From Cyclobacterium sp. (GTDB lineage: Bacteria; Bacteroidota; Bacteroidia; Cytophagales; Cyclobacteriaceae): a stretch of 64,000 nucleotides of DNA. Under the pieces are notes generated by a model, which was given only the letters and a program-made list of their open reading frames with translations, searched no databases and was not told the DNA's origin. Positions 46,108 through 56,478 of this stretch are shown here, one piece after another. The stretch spans positions 1 through 64,000 of the forward strand of contig NZ_JABURL010000056.1 in the NCBI RefSeq assembly GCF_014762705.1, read 5' to 3'. A program made the position numbers and the translations under genes. Position 1 is the stretch's first letter. Each line of letters begins with the position of its first letter.

Positions 46108-47619
46108 CTAGTAAGAGGAAGGAATGTTCGGTCTGTATTCCAATAAGTTTTTCCATATTTGAATCTTCACGGCCCGTCTTGGAATACCATGGTAGGTCGA
46201 AAGGAAAGATTCTTCGTGAATTAGTTGTTGAAAGATGGCTCTCCCCTCCATTGAGTCAAAATTCCAGCTTACAAAGATTCCGGTATTCTGTTGTCCGATA
46301 AATTTTTCCATTCCATTCCACAGATCAAATTGGTTTTTACGAGACCCCATATTCAACACATAGGTTTGCGGATGTCCCGAAAGGTAAAACGAAAGCTCTG
46401 AAGCTGTATGGTAGGAATCTGAAAAAATAAATTCTTCCCGAATAGCGAGACTATCTTTAAGATAATCGATTCTTTCTGCCAAATTTCGATGGCCAAGTAA
46501 TCTAACGATCACCTTTTGTTCCTTTATTCGGAAATGCTTATTTGACTTCATTTTCGCGAAATCCGGAAGTAAGAATATAACAGGTAAACCAATACTAAGG
46601 AAAATACCCCATTTGCTGATTACATTCCAGCTCTTGGTTTGCAGTTCCATCCATTTCCCCAGAGCGATTGCAAATCCACAATAGGCAAATGCTGGCCAGT
46701 TAATATTTACTTTGTCAATTAAGCTCAGGCATGCAAACAACAAAAATGCTGATATACCAGGTGCAACGAGAAATGCCAAAACAGCATTCTTTTTTCTTAA
46801 AATAAAATATATCATTCCCAGCCAGGACGGTAGTAATAATAAAGATATAATAGCTAATTGCTCGTTCGAATAGATGATAAATCGATTTACAGCATCAGTT
46901 ATTTCAAAGTGTTTAAGGTCGATACCATCAGCCCCGGCTAATGCTGCTAAATGTTTGAAAGTATCGAAATGGTTTTGCCAGTTCCAGATTACTAAAGGGA
47001 CCAAGCCCAAACTGCTTATCGAAAAAAAAATAAGAAAATTTACTTGTTGAGAATTCCATTTTTTATTGTAAAACAAAAACAAAAAAAGCGCTGGGTATAT
47101 CAGTGCCATCACCAATTTTGCCATTAACCCCGCAGCAGTAGCAATACCAGCAGCAACCCACCATCCCTTTTTTTCTTCCTTAATTGCTCTATAAGAAAAA
47201 TAGATAGTCAAAATCCAAAAAAAGGTAAGGGATGAATCCGTCACATGAAATGTGGAGGCCAGCCACCAGAATGGCATGCCCTGAATGACTGCTGCAGACC
47301 AGAAGCCAACTTTCTTTGAATAAAGGTAAGATCCAAAAAGAAACGTAATCCATGCGACTCCTATACCACTTAGAATCGCATTGAGACGAACAGCAATCTC
47401 CGTATGACCCATAAGAGAGGTACTAAGTAAATTTAGAACCGCTACTAAAGGGGGTTTCGAATAATAATGCCATGCCATTTTACGCGACCATAACCAATAG
47501 TGCGCTTCTTCGGTAAATAAGTTTATTTCCGGTCGAAGGGTAAACAGGATTTTGGTTACAGCCAGACCTAACGTCAATAACCAAAAGTTCAAGGAATATT
47601 TTGCTTGGTCTGTAGCCAT
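46108..47619 (-). CDS. ArnT/PMT-like family 39 glycosyltransferase
   Basis: A 503-residue integral membrane protein (ATG at 47619) with about eleven transmembrane helices. Near the N-terminus it has EAHYWLWSRKMAWHYYSKPPLVA, the periplasmic-loop motif with the catalytic acidic residue of GT39/ArnT enzymes that use polyprenyl-phosphate sugars. Such enzymes transfer a sugar to lipid A, proteins or glycans. It is a stand-alone gene on the minus strand, between pseudogenes. Confidence 0.85.
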   Translation of the reverse strand: MATDQAKYSLNFWLLTLGLAVTKILFTLRPEINLFTEEAHYWLWSRKMAWHYYSKPPLVAVLNLLSTSLMGHTEIAVRLNAILSGIGVAWITFLFGSYLYSKKVGFWSAAVIQGMPFWWLASTFHVTDSSLTFFWILTIYFSYRAIKEEKKGWWVAAGIATAAGLMAKLVMALIYPALFLFLFYNKKWNSQQVNFLIFFSISSLGLVPLVIWNWQNHFDTFKHLAALAGADGIDLKHFEITDAVNRFIIYSNEQLAIISLLLLPSWLGMIYFILRKKNAVLAFLVAPGISAFLLFACLSLIDKVNINWPAFAYCGFAIALGKWMELQTKSWNVISKWGIFLSIGLPVIFLLPDFAKMKSNKHFRIKEQKVIVRLLGHRNLAERIDYLKDSLAIREEFIFSDSYHTASELSFYLSGHPQTYVLNMGSRKNQFDLWNGMEKFIGQQNTGIFVSWNFDSMEGRAIFQQLIHEESFLSTYHGIPRRAVKIQIWKNLLEYRPNIPSSY

Positions 47620-48050
47620 TGAATATTGACTCAATAAAGGAGGCAAAACTTATCTTGGATTATATAGGTGAACTACAGAATCTTTAAGATTAAGTTAGTT
47701 CAATAATGTGACTTTTCAAATGTTTTCAAATCAGGGTTTAATCTTTTGTTTTTTTAATTTGTTATTCTAGCGTCATATGAAGTATAAACTAGAATTAAAG
47801 GGATGGTTTACCGACAGTGGCAACTATTATTGCTGATCTAAAAATAATATTATGTTTCGAATAGGTCCCTAAATATCCAACAGGCCTTCTTCTTTCCGAA
47901 TATGCTTAGTTTGTTGATCCTCCTTCATATGCCTAAATTGATATGCTTTGGAATGTGGGCTGAGTGGCAGAGAAGGCTCCCCTTCAAAATATACCCTTTG
48001 TTTCCTTCTACTGAACTAGACGGTCGTTTAATTATTAATTCAACTACCGA
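47620..48050. other. gene-free stretch with minus-strand remnant
   Basis: A minus-strand open frame of about 40 codons ending at 47869 (FRHMKEDQQTKHIRKEEG) looks like the 3' end of a decayed gene I cannot identify. Nothing else supported. Confidence 0.3.
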
Positions 48051-48760
48051 ATGCTGAGTTTATCCTTACTTATTCTTTCGGCTGGATTTAAAGGCACAGG
48101 ACATTACAGTCGATGATTTACTGGCTCACTATTTTGAAAACACAGGAGGTATCGAAAACTGGAGGAAGCTTACTACGATGCGGATGAAAGGTTTGATGCA
48201 CATGCAGGGAATGGAATTTTTGGGAGTAAATACCCAGGCCAGACCCAATAAACAGCGAGCGAAGGTAGACATTCAGGGTCAGTCCATGATTCAGGCATAT
48301 GATGGAGAAGACGCCTGGTGGTTGTTTCCCCTGCAAACCGGCCCTGATCCATAGTCCATGCCATACGAAATGGCGGAAAGTATGGTAAAAAGCAATTTTG
48401 AAGGCGATTTCATCGACTATGCAAAAAAAGGGCATATCGTTGAATTTTTAGGCAGCAGTGAAGTAGATGGTGTACCCCACCTATGAGATCAGACTGAAAA
48501 AAGAAAATGGGGAAGTAGTCTATTACTACTTTGACAAAGAATATTTCGTGCCTGTCAAGCCGAGGTCAGAAGCGGCGACAGGCCTGATGAAGGGGCAATT
48601 CATCGAAACTTTTCTGAGCGATTATCAGGAAGGGAATGGCATAATGATTCCTCATTTTACAGTAGTGAGCGTGAGTGGTCAAACTGTCCAAAGTCTCACC
48701 TAGCAAGAGGTTGAACTGAATCCTGAAGTCGACGAACTGATTTTCTCCCGTCCAAAATAA
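48051..48760 (+). pseudogene. LolA-like outer membrane lipoprotein-sorting protein, broken
   Basis: Pieces of one protein lie in successive frames: an early frameshift after the signal (about 48080), VDDLLAHYFENTGGIENW onward, a TAG at 48353, IDYAKKGHIVEFLGSSEVDGV, a frameshift near 48472, YEIRLKKENGEVVYYYFD to GQTVQSLT, a TAG at 48701, and a natural TAA at 48758. The order and motifs match Bacteroidota LolA-like proteins of about 240 residues. At least two stops and two frameshifts make it a clear pseudogene. Confidence 0.85.
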
Positions 48761-48931
48761 GAGTAAATCTTTTAGCGCCGAATCTTTCCTGATTCAGACA
48801 TAATTCGTAATTAACCCTGCTTCGATTAGATGAGCCCTGATTTAGGAAAATCTCGTGAATTTGTTTTAATTCGATATTGCTTTGGCCATTTCAGTTGAAG
48901 TATCTATGTGTTTAATCAGGCAGGTATTCCC

Positions 48932-50587
48932 ATGAAACCAATAATCGCTTTTTATCTATTTATCGCTATTTTCTTTTCGTATGGCATCCACTGTGCGGGC
49001 CAAAACGTCATTGAAAGAGACTCGAAACAGGCACTTCAATATGGCGTGTACGAATTGAGTTTCCACACTTCCGAAAAAGGGAAAGATCCCTTCAATGAAT
49101 TGGATCTGAAACTTATTTTTAAATTACCTGGAGGTAGCATCGTTACGGTAGACGGGTTTAATGATGGTGGATCATTGTTTAAGGCGAGAGCCTATTGCAG
49201 GGAAACAGGAACCTGGACATGGGAGTCCGAGTCCAATGACCCGGCCATGGATGGCTTGTCCGGATCATTTGAAGTACTGCCCTCTAAGCTGAAAGGGAAG
49301 TTGATAGTTCATCCCGGGGATCCGTATCAATTCGCTTATCATAACGGAGATTGGTTTCTGCATATCGGGGATACCGGCTACAGATTTGTCGTAGCTTCAG
49401 AACCGCTTTGGAAGGAATACATCGACCAGGCAAGTGAAATGGGCGCAACGAAAATCCGAACCTGGTTTGCTATGGAACGGTCTGCAGTAAGTGATCTTTT
49501 TGAGGGAGATGGCAAAACCATCGCCCTCAATTATTGGCGGGAAATAGAACGCCGGATAATATACACCCTGGAAAATCACCCCCATATGGTATTGCAATTG
49601 ATTCCCTATGCCGAAGATGCCGATCTTATCAACAGCTATGCATCGGGAAATCCAGCCGCCCTCAAAGTCGCCCAGTATGCCCAGGCCCGTTGGTCCTCCT
49701 TTCCCAACATCCAATGGACCATGTCAAACGACATGGTCATCGTAACTAAGGATAGTTTATCCGGAAGAGAGGTTCATTTTGAAACCATTAATTTAATTGG
49801 CAGAGACATGGCTGCCAGAGAACCCTGGGGAACCTTGCTTACCAATCACCAGTCACGGTTTAAAGGCTATGATTTTGCACAGGAGCCCTGGTCTGATTTT
49901 GTAACGCTGGAGGATCTGGATCAGGTAGCTGGATTAAAAATTCTGGAGTACCGTGAAAAAATTAGGCAACCCATTGTTAATGATGAGGACCGGTACGAAC
50001 TGTATCGTCCTGCTGCTCACAGGCGTTATTTTTTCAGAAGACTGATGTGGGCTTCCCTTCTTTCAGGAGGGCATGCGACCTATGGGGGATTGAGGACCTA
50101 TGAGGCCTATGGTGGACACAATATTGGGCCCCGTGGCCAGATGAGTAACGATTACATTCCATTTGAAGGGATGGAAAAGGGTGTTTCCGGATATTTTGAT
50201 GCCAATAAAAGGGGTATTCTTTTCCAGGGCGGGCATGATTTCCGGCATATCCATCGATTCTTTTCTACTGCAGGCATCGATCTGGCAGGGATGCAGCCTG
50301 ATGATGCCCTGGTGGGCAATGTGCCTTTTAAATACAAAGTTATTCGGGACAAGGAGAATATGATTATTTATTTGGCAAATCCATCGGGAGAAAACCCGGG
50401 GACGGATTTCCCTGCTGCAGAGGTTCCTGAGGTTGAATTTTTACTGGAGAATGGTACTTATCAAATACTTTGGTTTGATCCGGATACTGGTTCCTGGGTA
50501 CGAAGTGGCCGGATAACTGGCGGCCAGCAAAAATTTGTAGCTCCTTCCATTGAAGACTGGGTCCTTTTAATAAAGAAAGTGGACTAG
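48932..50587 (+). CDS. DUF5060/DUF4038 (GH140-like) secreted glycosidase
   Basis: A 551-residue exported protein (ATG at 48932; signal to about residue 24). Residues 30-130 are a DUF5060 beta-sandwich (ELSFHTSEKGKDPFNELDLKLIF, GSFEVLPSKLKGKLIVHP). Then comes a DUF4038-type TIM barrel (DWFLHIGDTGYRFVVASEPLWKEYIDQASEMGATKIRTWF, QWTMSNDMVI, HATYGGLRTYEAYGG) and a C-terminal beta domain. The family includes apiosidases of GH140 and related enzymes. The acid catalysts cannot be fixed from sequence alone. Confidence 0.8.
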   Translation: MKPIIAFYLFIAIFFSYGIHCAGQNVIERDSKQALQYGVYELSFHTSEKGKDPFNELDLKLIFKLPGGSIVTVDGFNDGGSLFKARAYCRETGTWTWESESNDPAMDGLSGSFEVLPSKLKGKLIVHPGDPYQFAYHNGDWFLHIGDTGYRFVVASEPLWKEYIDQASEMGATKIRTWFAMERSAVSDLFEGDGKTIALNYWREIERRIIYTLENHPHMVLQLIPYAEDADLINSYASGNPAALKVAQYAQARWSSFPNIQWTMSNDMVIVTKDSLSGREVHFETINLIGRDMAAREPWGTLLTNHQSRFKGYDFAQEPWSDFVTLEDLDQVAGLKILEYREKIRQPIVNDEDRYELYRPAAHRRYFFRRLMWASLLSGGHATYGGLRTYEAYGGHNIGPRGQMSNDYIPFEGMEKGVSGYFDANKRGILFQGGHDFRHIHRFFSTAGIDLAGMQPDDALVGNVPFKYKVIRDKENMIIYLANPSGENPGTDFPAAEVPEVEFLLENGTYQILWFDPDTGSWVRSGRITGGQQKFVAPSIEDWVLLIKKVD

Positions 50588-50912
50588 CATTTTAATAAGT
50601 TGGTCATTTTAGTGCGTTTCAGAATGTCTTTTTCTGGTTCTATTTTAAATTACCAATGAGATATTTATTTTCCCATATAGCTAATTTTAAATCCTGATAC
50701 AACGAACATCCCTAAATTCCTACATATTCCAAAAACCTCTTCGTCATCCCGATTTCTGCGTTTTTTAAAATATTAGGTCTCGGAATGGCAGAACTAAGAA
50801 ACACTACCATATGGCTGGGTAAAAAACAAACCAAAGCCAGGGAGAACGTTTCTTAATAATTAACTGCAAGATTCATTTTTCAAAATGTTTACAAAGAAGT
50901 TGGTTTAACAGA
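50588..50912. other. convergent gene-free stretch
   Basis: This lies between two convergent genes. No clear hairpin terminator, repeat or small gene was found. Confidence 0.35.
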
Positions 50913-51974
50913 TCAGTTAGCTTTTTTCAACGTCATTGAATTTCTGGCTTTGATTTGAGCCATTTCAGAATCATGCCGGTGTTGGTCGTAGGTTTTCAGG
51001 TTAAATTCTTTCAGGATATCGGCAATTAAGATTTCCGGGGATAAACTTTCAATTATTGACCATTCTTCTTCGTGAAAGTTAGTAATGCGAATATTCCGCC
51101 CATATTTCTCCCTGATTTTATCAAAATGCTGAACAAAAGGCCAGGTATGTAAAAATGCTTTTTCCAGGTTAACAGGGGCACAATACCAATTTTTTTCCCA
51201 GGACCCGGTTTGAGCCAACTCCCCGCCCGTAATATCCCAGAGTTTGGAACTCCCTTTTCGGGTGCTGGTGGCAAGTACATACCGATGGAGTAAGGCTTTC
51301 GCCTGCAGGCTTTGGCCACCTCCATAGGCAGACGGCCAGAAAACGATTTCAGCACCCTTATCCTTCAGCTTTTTCCATCCATCATCCCACATCACATCAA
51401 AGCAGATCTGTATGCCAACTTTCCCGAAATCAGTCTGGAATACCGGCGGATCGAGCGGGCCGGGTGTAAGTCCGTTGTTTATTTCATTTTCGGTCAGGTG
51501 GATCTTCCGGTATTCACCAACACGAGACCCATTTCTATCTAATAGGACGGCCGAATTAAATATATTGCCGTTTTCCTCCGTGTTTACCGCAACCACCAGG
51601 TAACAACGGTTAGCTTTAGCAAAAGCCGCCATGCGGGGCAAAACGTTATTGGAAAGGACTAATTTCTCTGGAAGGCTGTATTTTTTGGCCACGTTAGAGG
51701 TATGAAAAACTTCGGGTAAGCAAATTATGTCAGGTTGGTTCACCAGTACTTTTTCCATTATGGCAAAAATCCTTTCAAACATTTCTTCGGCCGTATCCAC
51801 ATAAATATCTGTTTGCGAAATACCTGCCACCCATACTTCCCGTGGAAGCTTTTCCCGAACTTCTGGGTGCTGCATTGACTGGCCTTTAACAGACAGTATA
51901 CCCATCGATGAGATACCGGCAGTAAGGGCCGCTGTCTTCAAGAATTTTCTACGGTGATTGGGTTTCTTATCCAT
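50913..51974 (-). CDS. Tat-exported nitrilase-family amidohydrolase
   Basis: A 353-residue carbon-nitrogen hydrolase. The catalytic triad is visible: Glu in ICLPEVFH, Lys in YRKIHLTEN, Cys in IQICFDVMW. An N-terminal twin-arginine signal (HRRKFLKTAALTAGISSMG) predicts export in folded form, which is unusual for the mostly cytoplasmic nitrilase superfamily but recurs in Bacteroidota polysaccharide loci. The substrate amide or nitrile is unknown. It is transcribed alone, opposite to the flanking genes. Confidence 0.85.
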   Translation of the reverse strand: MDKKPNHRRKFLKTAALTAGISSMGILSVKGQSMQHPEVREKLPREVWVAGISQTDIYVDTAEEMFERIFAIMEKVLVNQPDIICLPEVFHTSNVAKKYSLPEKLVLSNNVLPRMAAFAKANRCYLVVAVNTEENGNIFNSAVLLDRNGSRVGEYRKIHLTENEINNGLTPGPLDPPVFQTDFGKVGIQICFDVMWDDGWKKLKDKGAEIVFWPSAYGGGQSLQAKALLHRYVLATSTRKGSSKLWDITGGELAQTGSWEKNWYCAPVNLEKAFLHTWPFVQHFDKIREKYGRNIRITNFHEEEWSIIESLSPEILIADILKEFNLKTYDQHRHDSEMAQIKARNSMTLKKAN

Positions 51975-52581
51975 TGGGTGTCAATTTAATGCTGTCTTAT
52001 GTAAATCTTGTAAATGAAATGGTCACTGAATTGGTAATTTACCGAACCTTTTCCATTGGTTATAGAAAAGATTTAAGTTTTTGGCTTCCTATCCGGCTAT
52101 AGGCGAAAAAAGGGATCTTTTTTATGGTAATATCCGCAAAGGGGATCCTCTTGCAAGGAATATAGGCCCTGGGATAAATCCACTTCTTCGGTTTATGTGG
52201 ACCTAAAGTGAAAGACCCTTGCCTGATTAAAAGCCTGCTCAAGGAGAAATGGCATTTAAGAACCTATAGGTAATTTCAGGTTGTTTTATCATTTTAATTC
52301 ATGAAAGGGCTTCCGGCCGTTTTTGGCGGATGTAGGTAAAATTTTAAAATATTTCTTAAGGGTTGAAATAGTATATGTTTTGAATTTACATTTACCAGGT
52401 AGTTTCAAAAACAATATGGCTACCGCTCCCGGTATGTTTTTTTGGTTCAGCATAGGGTTTATATCATTTTGATTTAATTTTGGGACTTTAATGGGAAAAA
52501 AGCTATTGGTGAGCCTGGAATAATCATGCGCGCTCCGGGGCGAAGGGAAACCCGCTAAACAATTGAAAAAATCAGAAATAA
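51975..52581. other. divergent intergenic region (nitrilase / GntR regulator)
   Basis: It should hold the promoters of both divergent genes. I see no convincing promoter pair, operator palindrome or small gene. Confidence 0.35.
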
Positions 52582-53355
52582 ATGAAGCCAAAATTCGTCA
52601 AGATCAGCGATTGGGTAATTGAGAAGATTCGGTCCGGGGAATTGTTGCCCGGAGATAAAGTCCCATCTGAAAATGAATTGATCCATACTTTTGCTGTCAG
52701 CAATACCACTGCCCGGAAAAGCCTTCAATTGATCGAGACAAAAGGCTATGCCCAACGCATAAAGGGGAAGGGGACTTTTGTGTTAAACAAAACGGAAGAC
52801 CATCATTTGCTAAGGGTTTTAGGTTCCATAGATGCCACCAGGAGAGGGTTTGATGAAGGACTGAAGGTGGAAGGCTTCCAACCAAAGACGGTTGTGTTGG
52901 AAAAGACCATTCTGGATCATGGGATTTCGACGGAGATTAGCGGAAAACACTACATTATGGAAGGACCGGTATTGAAGGTACATCAATTAAGGTATGCCGA
53001 TGATTTATTGCTGAAAGATGAAACCAAATATATATCCATAAAGCTTTGCCCTCGGATCAACATGCTTTCAACGGACCTTTCTTATTTTAAGGTGTACGAA
53101 GACAAGTACAATCATAAAATTTCGGATATCAAACAAAACCTAAGTACCATTATCCTTCCCCCGGATGATCAGGCCAATAATTTTGAAGTCAGGGAAGCTT
53201 TGCCGGTTTTCGTCTTGGATAGTGTGGTTTTGTGCCAACCCGGGACTGTCCTGGAATTGGAGAAATCAATGTACCGGGGCGATAAATATAAATTTGCCAT
53301 TATTGCCCATCCTGAATACAATGAGATCGTTCATTCTGGCACAAAAAAGGTTTGA
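52582..53355 (+). CDS. GntR-family regulator with UTRA domain
   Basis: A 257-residue transcription factor. Residues 1-70 are the GntR winged helix (KISDWVIEKIRSGELLPGDKVPSENELIHTFAVSNTTARKSL with the wing IKGKGTFV). The rest is a UTRA-type effector domain of the HutC subfamily. Such regulators usually repress neighbouring sugar-catabolic genes until a sugar or sugar phosphate binds. It sits 310 bp upstream of the permease/isomerase/SusCD operon and most likely controls it. Confidence 0.9.
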   Translation: MKPKFVKISDWVIEKIRSGELLPGDKVPSENELIHTFAVSNTTARKSLQLIETKGYAQRIKGKGTFVLNKTEDHHLLRVLGSIDATRRGFDEGLKVEGFQPKTVVLEKTILDHGISTEISGKHYIMEGPVLKVHQLRYADDLLLKDETKYISIKLCPRINMLSTDLSYFKVYEDKYNHKISDIKQNLSTIILPPDDQANNFEVREALPVFVLDSVVLCQPGTVLELEKSMYRGDKYKFAIIAHPEYNEIVHSGTKKV

Positions 53356-53665
53356 TCCGTCAATTGAGCCATTTTTATTCTCACTAATTTTTCCTCTGGG
53401 GTTTTTGCATGATCATTTTTTGATTTTCTAGCTACTAAACCTGATCCAGGGGTATTTATTTTCCTGCTTACCAAAACCCTATTAAGTTTTTAACTCATTT
53501 AATTTAACATAGTGCGTTAGGATGTATTTTGAGAAGATGTTTACAATAGATTAATATTAGGTTTATCACTGCATTTTCACAATAAAATTGTTAAAATACC
53601 ATTTGCTCTTGTTTTTTTAAATCAAAGATCATATAATTGTTTTTATAACTTAGAGCGTTAAGTAA
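53356..53665 (+). promoter_or_regulatory. upstream region of the permease/SusCD operon
   Basis: A gene-free, AT-rich stretch. TTG at 53609 and TATAATTG at 53632, 20 bp apart, resemble the Bacteroidota -33/-7 promoter and lie 27 bp before the permease start. No clear GntR palindrome was recognised. Confidence 0.3.
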
Positions 53666-54922
53666 ATGAACCCAAAAATCCGCTGGTACATATTGATCCT
53701 GGTGTTTATAGCCACAGGCTTGAATTTTCTTGACAGGCAGGTATTGTCTATGACGATCATTAAAATTCAGGAGGAGTTGCAAATTTCTGATGTCGAATAT
53801 GGCTGGGTCAATACCGGGTTTTTGATCAGTTATGCCTTAATGTTTACGGTAGGTGGGCGCTTGATTGATAAGGTTGGTGGCAAGTTAGGATTGGGTTTGT
53901 CTGTAGGACTGTGGTCACTTGCCAGTGCGCTTCACGGCATCATGAGCAATTTTTACCATTTACTGGGATTTCGGTTTTTACTGGGTATGGGAGAAGGAGG
54001 ATGTTTTCCCGGAGCAGCCAAAACCGTATACGAATGGTTTGATAAAAAAGAACGGGCACTTGCCAATGGAGTTGCCATTGGAGGAGCGGCTATAGGAGCG
54101 GTCGTAGCTCCACCCCTGACCATAGTGATATCCGGACAATATGGATGGCGCTGGGCTTTTATCATTCCGGGAATCATAGGGGTGGTTTGGGTAATTGCCT
54201 GGTTTACGCCTTCCTGGAAGAAAAGCCTGTATGCCGTTTCACGGCGGGAACGGAAACAAGTAGGAAGCCCCATTCAGGTGCCGCTACTTCATTTACTTAA
54301 AAACCGGACAGTACAAGCATTTATACTGATCCGTTTTTTATTGGACCCGGTGTTTTATTTTTTGATGTTCTGGGTACCCAAATACCTCAATCAGGAACGG
54401 GACCTTTCCTTTGAGAGGATAGGTGAACTCTTTTGGATTCCTTTCCTGGCTCTTGGACTTTCTAATATCATGGGGGGATGGTGTTCGGACAAGTTGGTTT
54501 CCAGGAACTTGTCAATTAATGCTGCCAGGAAATGGGTCATGGGTTTTGCTGCCGCCCTCACGCTGGTGGCCCCATTTATCTCCACCGTATCTTCGGTAGA
54601 AGTGGCCATTTTGCTCATGTCCCTGATGATGCTTGCCCATGGTTTCTGGATCACCAACTACATAACAGCTATAACAGACATTTTCGGTAAATATGCCACT
54701 TCCACGGTGGTGGGACTTTCTGGAACTGCGGGAGCGGTTGCCGGGATGATCCTCAATCCAGTTATCGGTTGGGTGGCGCAAAACTACTCCTATGGGCCTT
54801 TATGGCTGGTTTCGGGGATCATGTATCCCCTGGCATTTATCATATTGCTGGTCTTTATTCCAAGGATTGCTACCATGGAATTTGGGAAAGAAGGGCAAAT
54901 GGGTAAGATCATAAACGAATAA
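53666..54922 (+). CDS. MFS transporter, ACS/hexuronate type
   Basis: A 418-residue permease with twelve predicted transmembrane helices. The opening GLNFLDRQVLSMTIIKIQEELQISDVEYGWVNTGF, the RFLLGMGEGGCFPGAAKTVYEWF motif and WGFAFIIPG-like segment (GWRWAFIIPGIIG) are typical of the anion:cation symporter branch that takes up hexuronates and other sugar acids. As the first structural gene after the regulator it should import the oligomer or acid sugar released by the surface enzymes. A decayed piece of a similar gene is at 45288. Confidence 0.85.
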   Translation: MNPKIRWYILILVFIATGLNFLDRQVLSMTIIKIQEELQISDVEYGWVNTGFLISYALMFTVGGRLIDKVGGKLGLGLSVGLWSLASALHGIMSNFYHLLGFRFLLGMGEGGCFPGAAKTVYEWFDKKERALANGVAIGGAAIGAVVAPPLTIVISGQYGWRWAFIIPGIIGVVWVIAWFTPSWKKSLYAVSRRERKQVGSPIQVPLLHLLKNRTVQAFILIRFLLDPVFYFLMFWVPKYLNQERDLSFERIGELFWIPFLALGLSNIMGGWCSDKLVSRNLSINAARKWVMGFAAALTLVAPFISTVSSVEVAILLMSLMMLAHGFWITNYITAITDIFGKYATSTVVGLSGTAGAVAGMILNPVIGWVAQNYSYGPLWLVSGIMYPLAFIILLVFIPRIATMEFGKEGQMGKIINE

Positions 54923-54955
54923 CGGACAAAAATTGAAATTTTTAAACATAGAAAA

Positions 54956-56449
54956 ATGAAAAATCCAATGGAAGATGTTAACCAGGTAGCCGGTGGGTAC
55001 CAGCTCGAACGACGCATGGAATCCAAACCCAGAATAGGCGTATTTGGCGTAGGGTACTTTAAATATTGGGCTCAGTTTGAAGGCCTACTGGAAGATCTTT
55101 TGGAAAAACAACGGGTATTCCTGGAAAAATTGGAAATGAATCAGGTAGAAACCGTTGATTTTGGACTGGTAGACAATGCCCAATCTGCCTATGCTTTGGT
55201 GCCTAAACTTAAAGCTGCTAATCTTGATTTGATTTTTTGTGACATGCTCACCTATGCTACTTCCAGCACTTTTGGGACAATTATCAAAAATATGGAGGTC
55301 CCCATTGTTCTGGTTGCCCTGCAGCCGGACAAAGCCATGGACTATTCCCGTGCCTCAACCTACATGCAATTGTATAATGACGATATCTGTTCCCTTCCGG
55401 AATTTGCCGGAGTGGCAGTAAGGTTTGGGAAACAGGTGCCGGAGGTCATCATAGGTACACTTCATGATGATCCGGAGGCAGAGGCTTTGATTGGAGAATA
55501 TTGCCGGATTGCGAAAGTTTTGCATGGGCTTAAAACAGCCAGGATAGGCCATATAGGGCATCCCATAGAAGCCATGTTGGACATGCATACGGATGCTACC
55601 ATGCTTACTGCTCATTTTGGTGTACATGTGGTGCAGTGTGAGGCCAATCAAATCGTTCACCAGTATGTCAACAAGGTGAGCGATGCGGAAGTAACCCAGG
55701 AAGAAAAACGCATCCTTTCATTCTTCGACACGCCGGACCCCGTGTCTGACCCCATTTCCGAAAAGTTAAAGCCAACCGACTTAAGTGTGGCTGCAAAGGC
55801 ATCTCTGGCCCTGAAAAAATTCATTGCCGCAGAAGAGCTGGATGGTTTAGCCTACTATTATAACGGGGAAGACAACAGCCCTACCCAATTGGTCATGTCC
55901 AACCTGATCGTAGGCAATTCCCTGCTAACCAGTTCGGGTTTTCCGATGTGTGGGGAATCTGACTTAAAGACCTGCCTGGCCATGTTTATCATGGACCGCC
56001 TGGGAATAGGAGGAAGTTTTGCAGAGTTTCATCCCGTAGATTTTAAAGAAAACTTTGTACTGGTAGGGCATGATGGTCCGCACAATATCTCCATCGCTCA
56101 GGGGAAGCCAGTCTTGCGGAGTTTAAAGAAATACCACGGTAAGCCTGGCTTTGGTGCAGGGGTAGAATTCAAGATCAAGGAGGGGCCCATTACCATGCTG
56201 AGCATCAGTTCAACTTACCAGGGGAAATTCAAATTTGTATTGGCCGAAGGAGAATCGGTGGAAGGTCCCATTCCTCCGACAGGGAATACCAATACCAGGG
56301 GATTCTTTAAACCCGATGTACGGACCTTTCTTACCAAATGGGTCAAAGAAGGACCCACCCACCATTTCGCATTGGGTATTGGACATCATGCCAGTAGCAT
56401 TCAGAAAATCGCTAATTACCTGCAGATCGAATCGGTGATTGTGTCATAA
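54956..56449 (+). CDS. L-arabinose/L-fucose isomerase-like protein
   Basis: A 497-residue cytoplasmic enzyme with the layout of the FucI/AraA superfamily: an N-terminal Rossmann-like domain (RIGVFGVGYFKYWAQFEGL), LIFCDMLTYATSSTF, RIGHIGHPIEAMLDMHTD, and the C-terminal metal-binding part PMCGESDLKTCLAMFIMD and HHFALGIGHH. It would interconvert an aldose and a ketose, consistent with catabolism of a deoxy- or pentose sugar imported by the neighbouring permease. Exact substrate unknown. It starts 33 bp after the permease gene. Confidence 0.8.
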   Translation: MKNPMEDVNQVAGGYQLERRMESKPRIGVFGVGYFKYWAQFEGLLEDLLEKQRVFLEKLEMNQVETVDFGLVDNAQSAYALVPKLKAANLDLIFCDMLTYATSSTFGTIIKNMEVPIVLVALQPDKAMDYSRASTYMQLYNDDICSLPEFAGVAVRFGKQVPEVIIGTLHDDPEAEALIGEYCRIAKVLHGLKTARIGHIGHPIEAMLDMHTDATMLTAHFGVHVVQCEANQIVHQYVNKVSDAEVTQEEKRILSFFDTPDPVSDPISEKLKPTDLSVAAKASLALKKFIAAEELDGLAYYYNGEDNSPTQLVMSNLIVGNSLLTSSGFPMCGESDLKTCLAMFIMDRLGIGGSFAEFHPVDFKENFVLVGHDGPHNISIAQGKPVLRSLKKYHGKPGFGAGVEFKIKEGPITMLSISSTYQGKFKFVLAEGESVEGPIPPTGNTNTRGFFKPDVRTFLTKWVKEGPTHHFALGIGHHASSIQKIANYLQIESVIVS

Positions 56450-56478
56450 ACCAAGTAAATAACCAAAACCAAAATACC

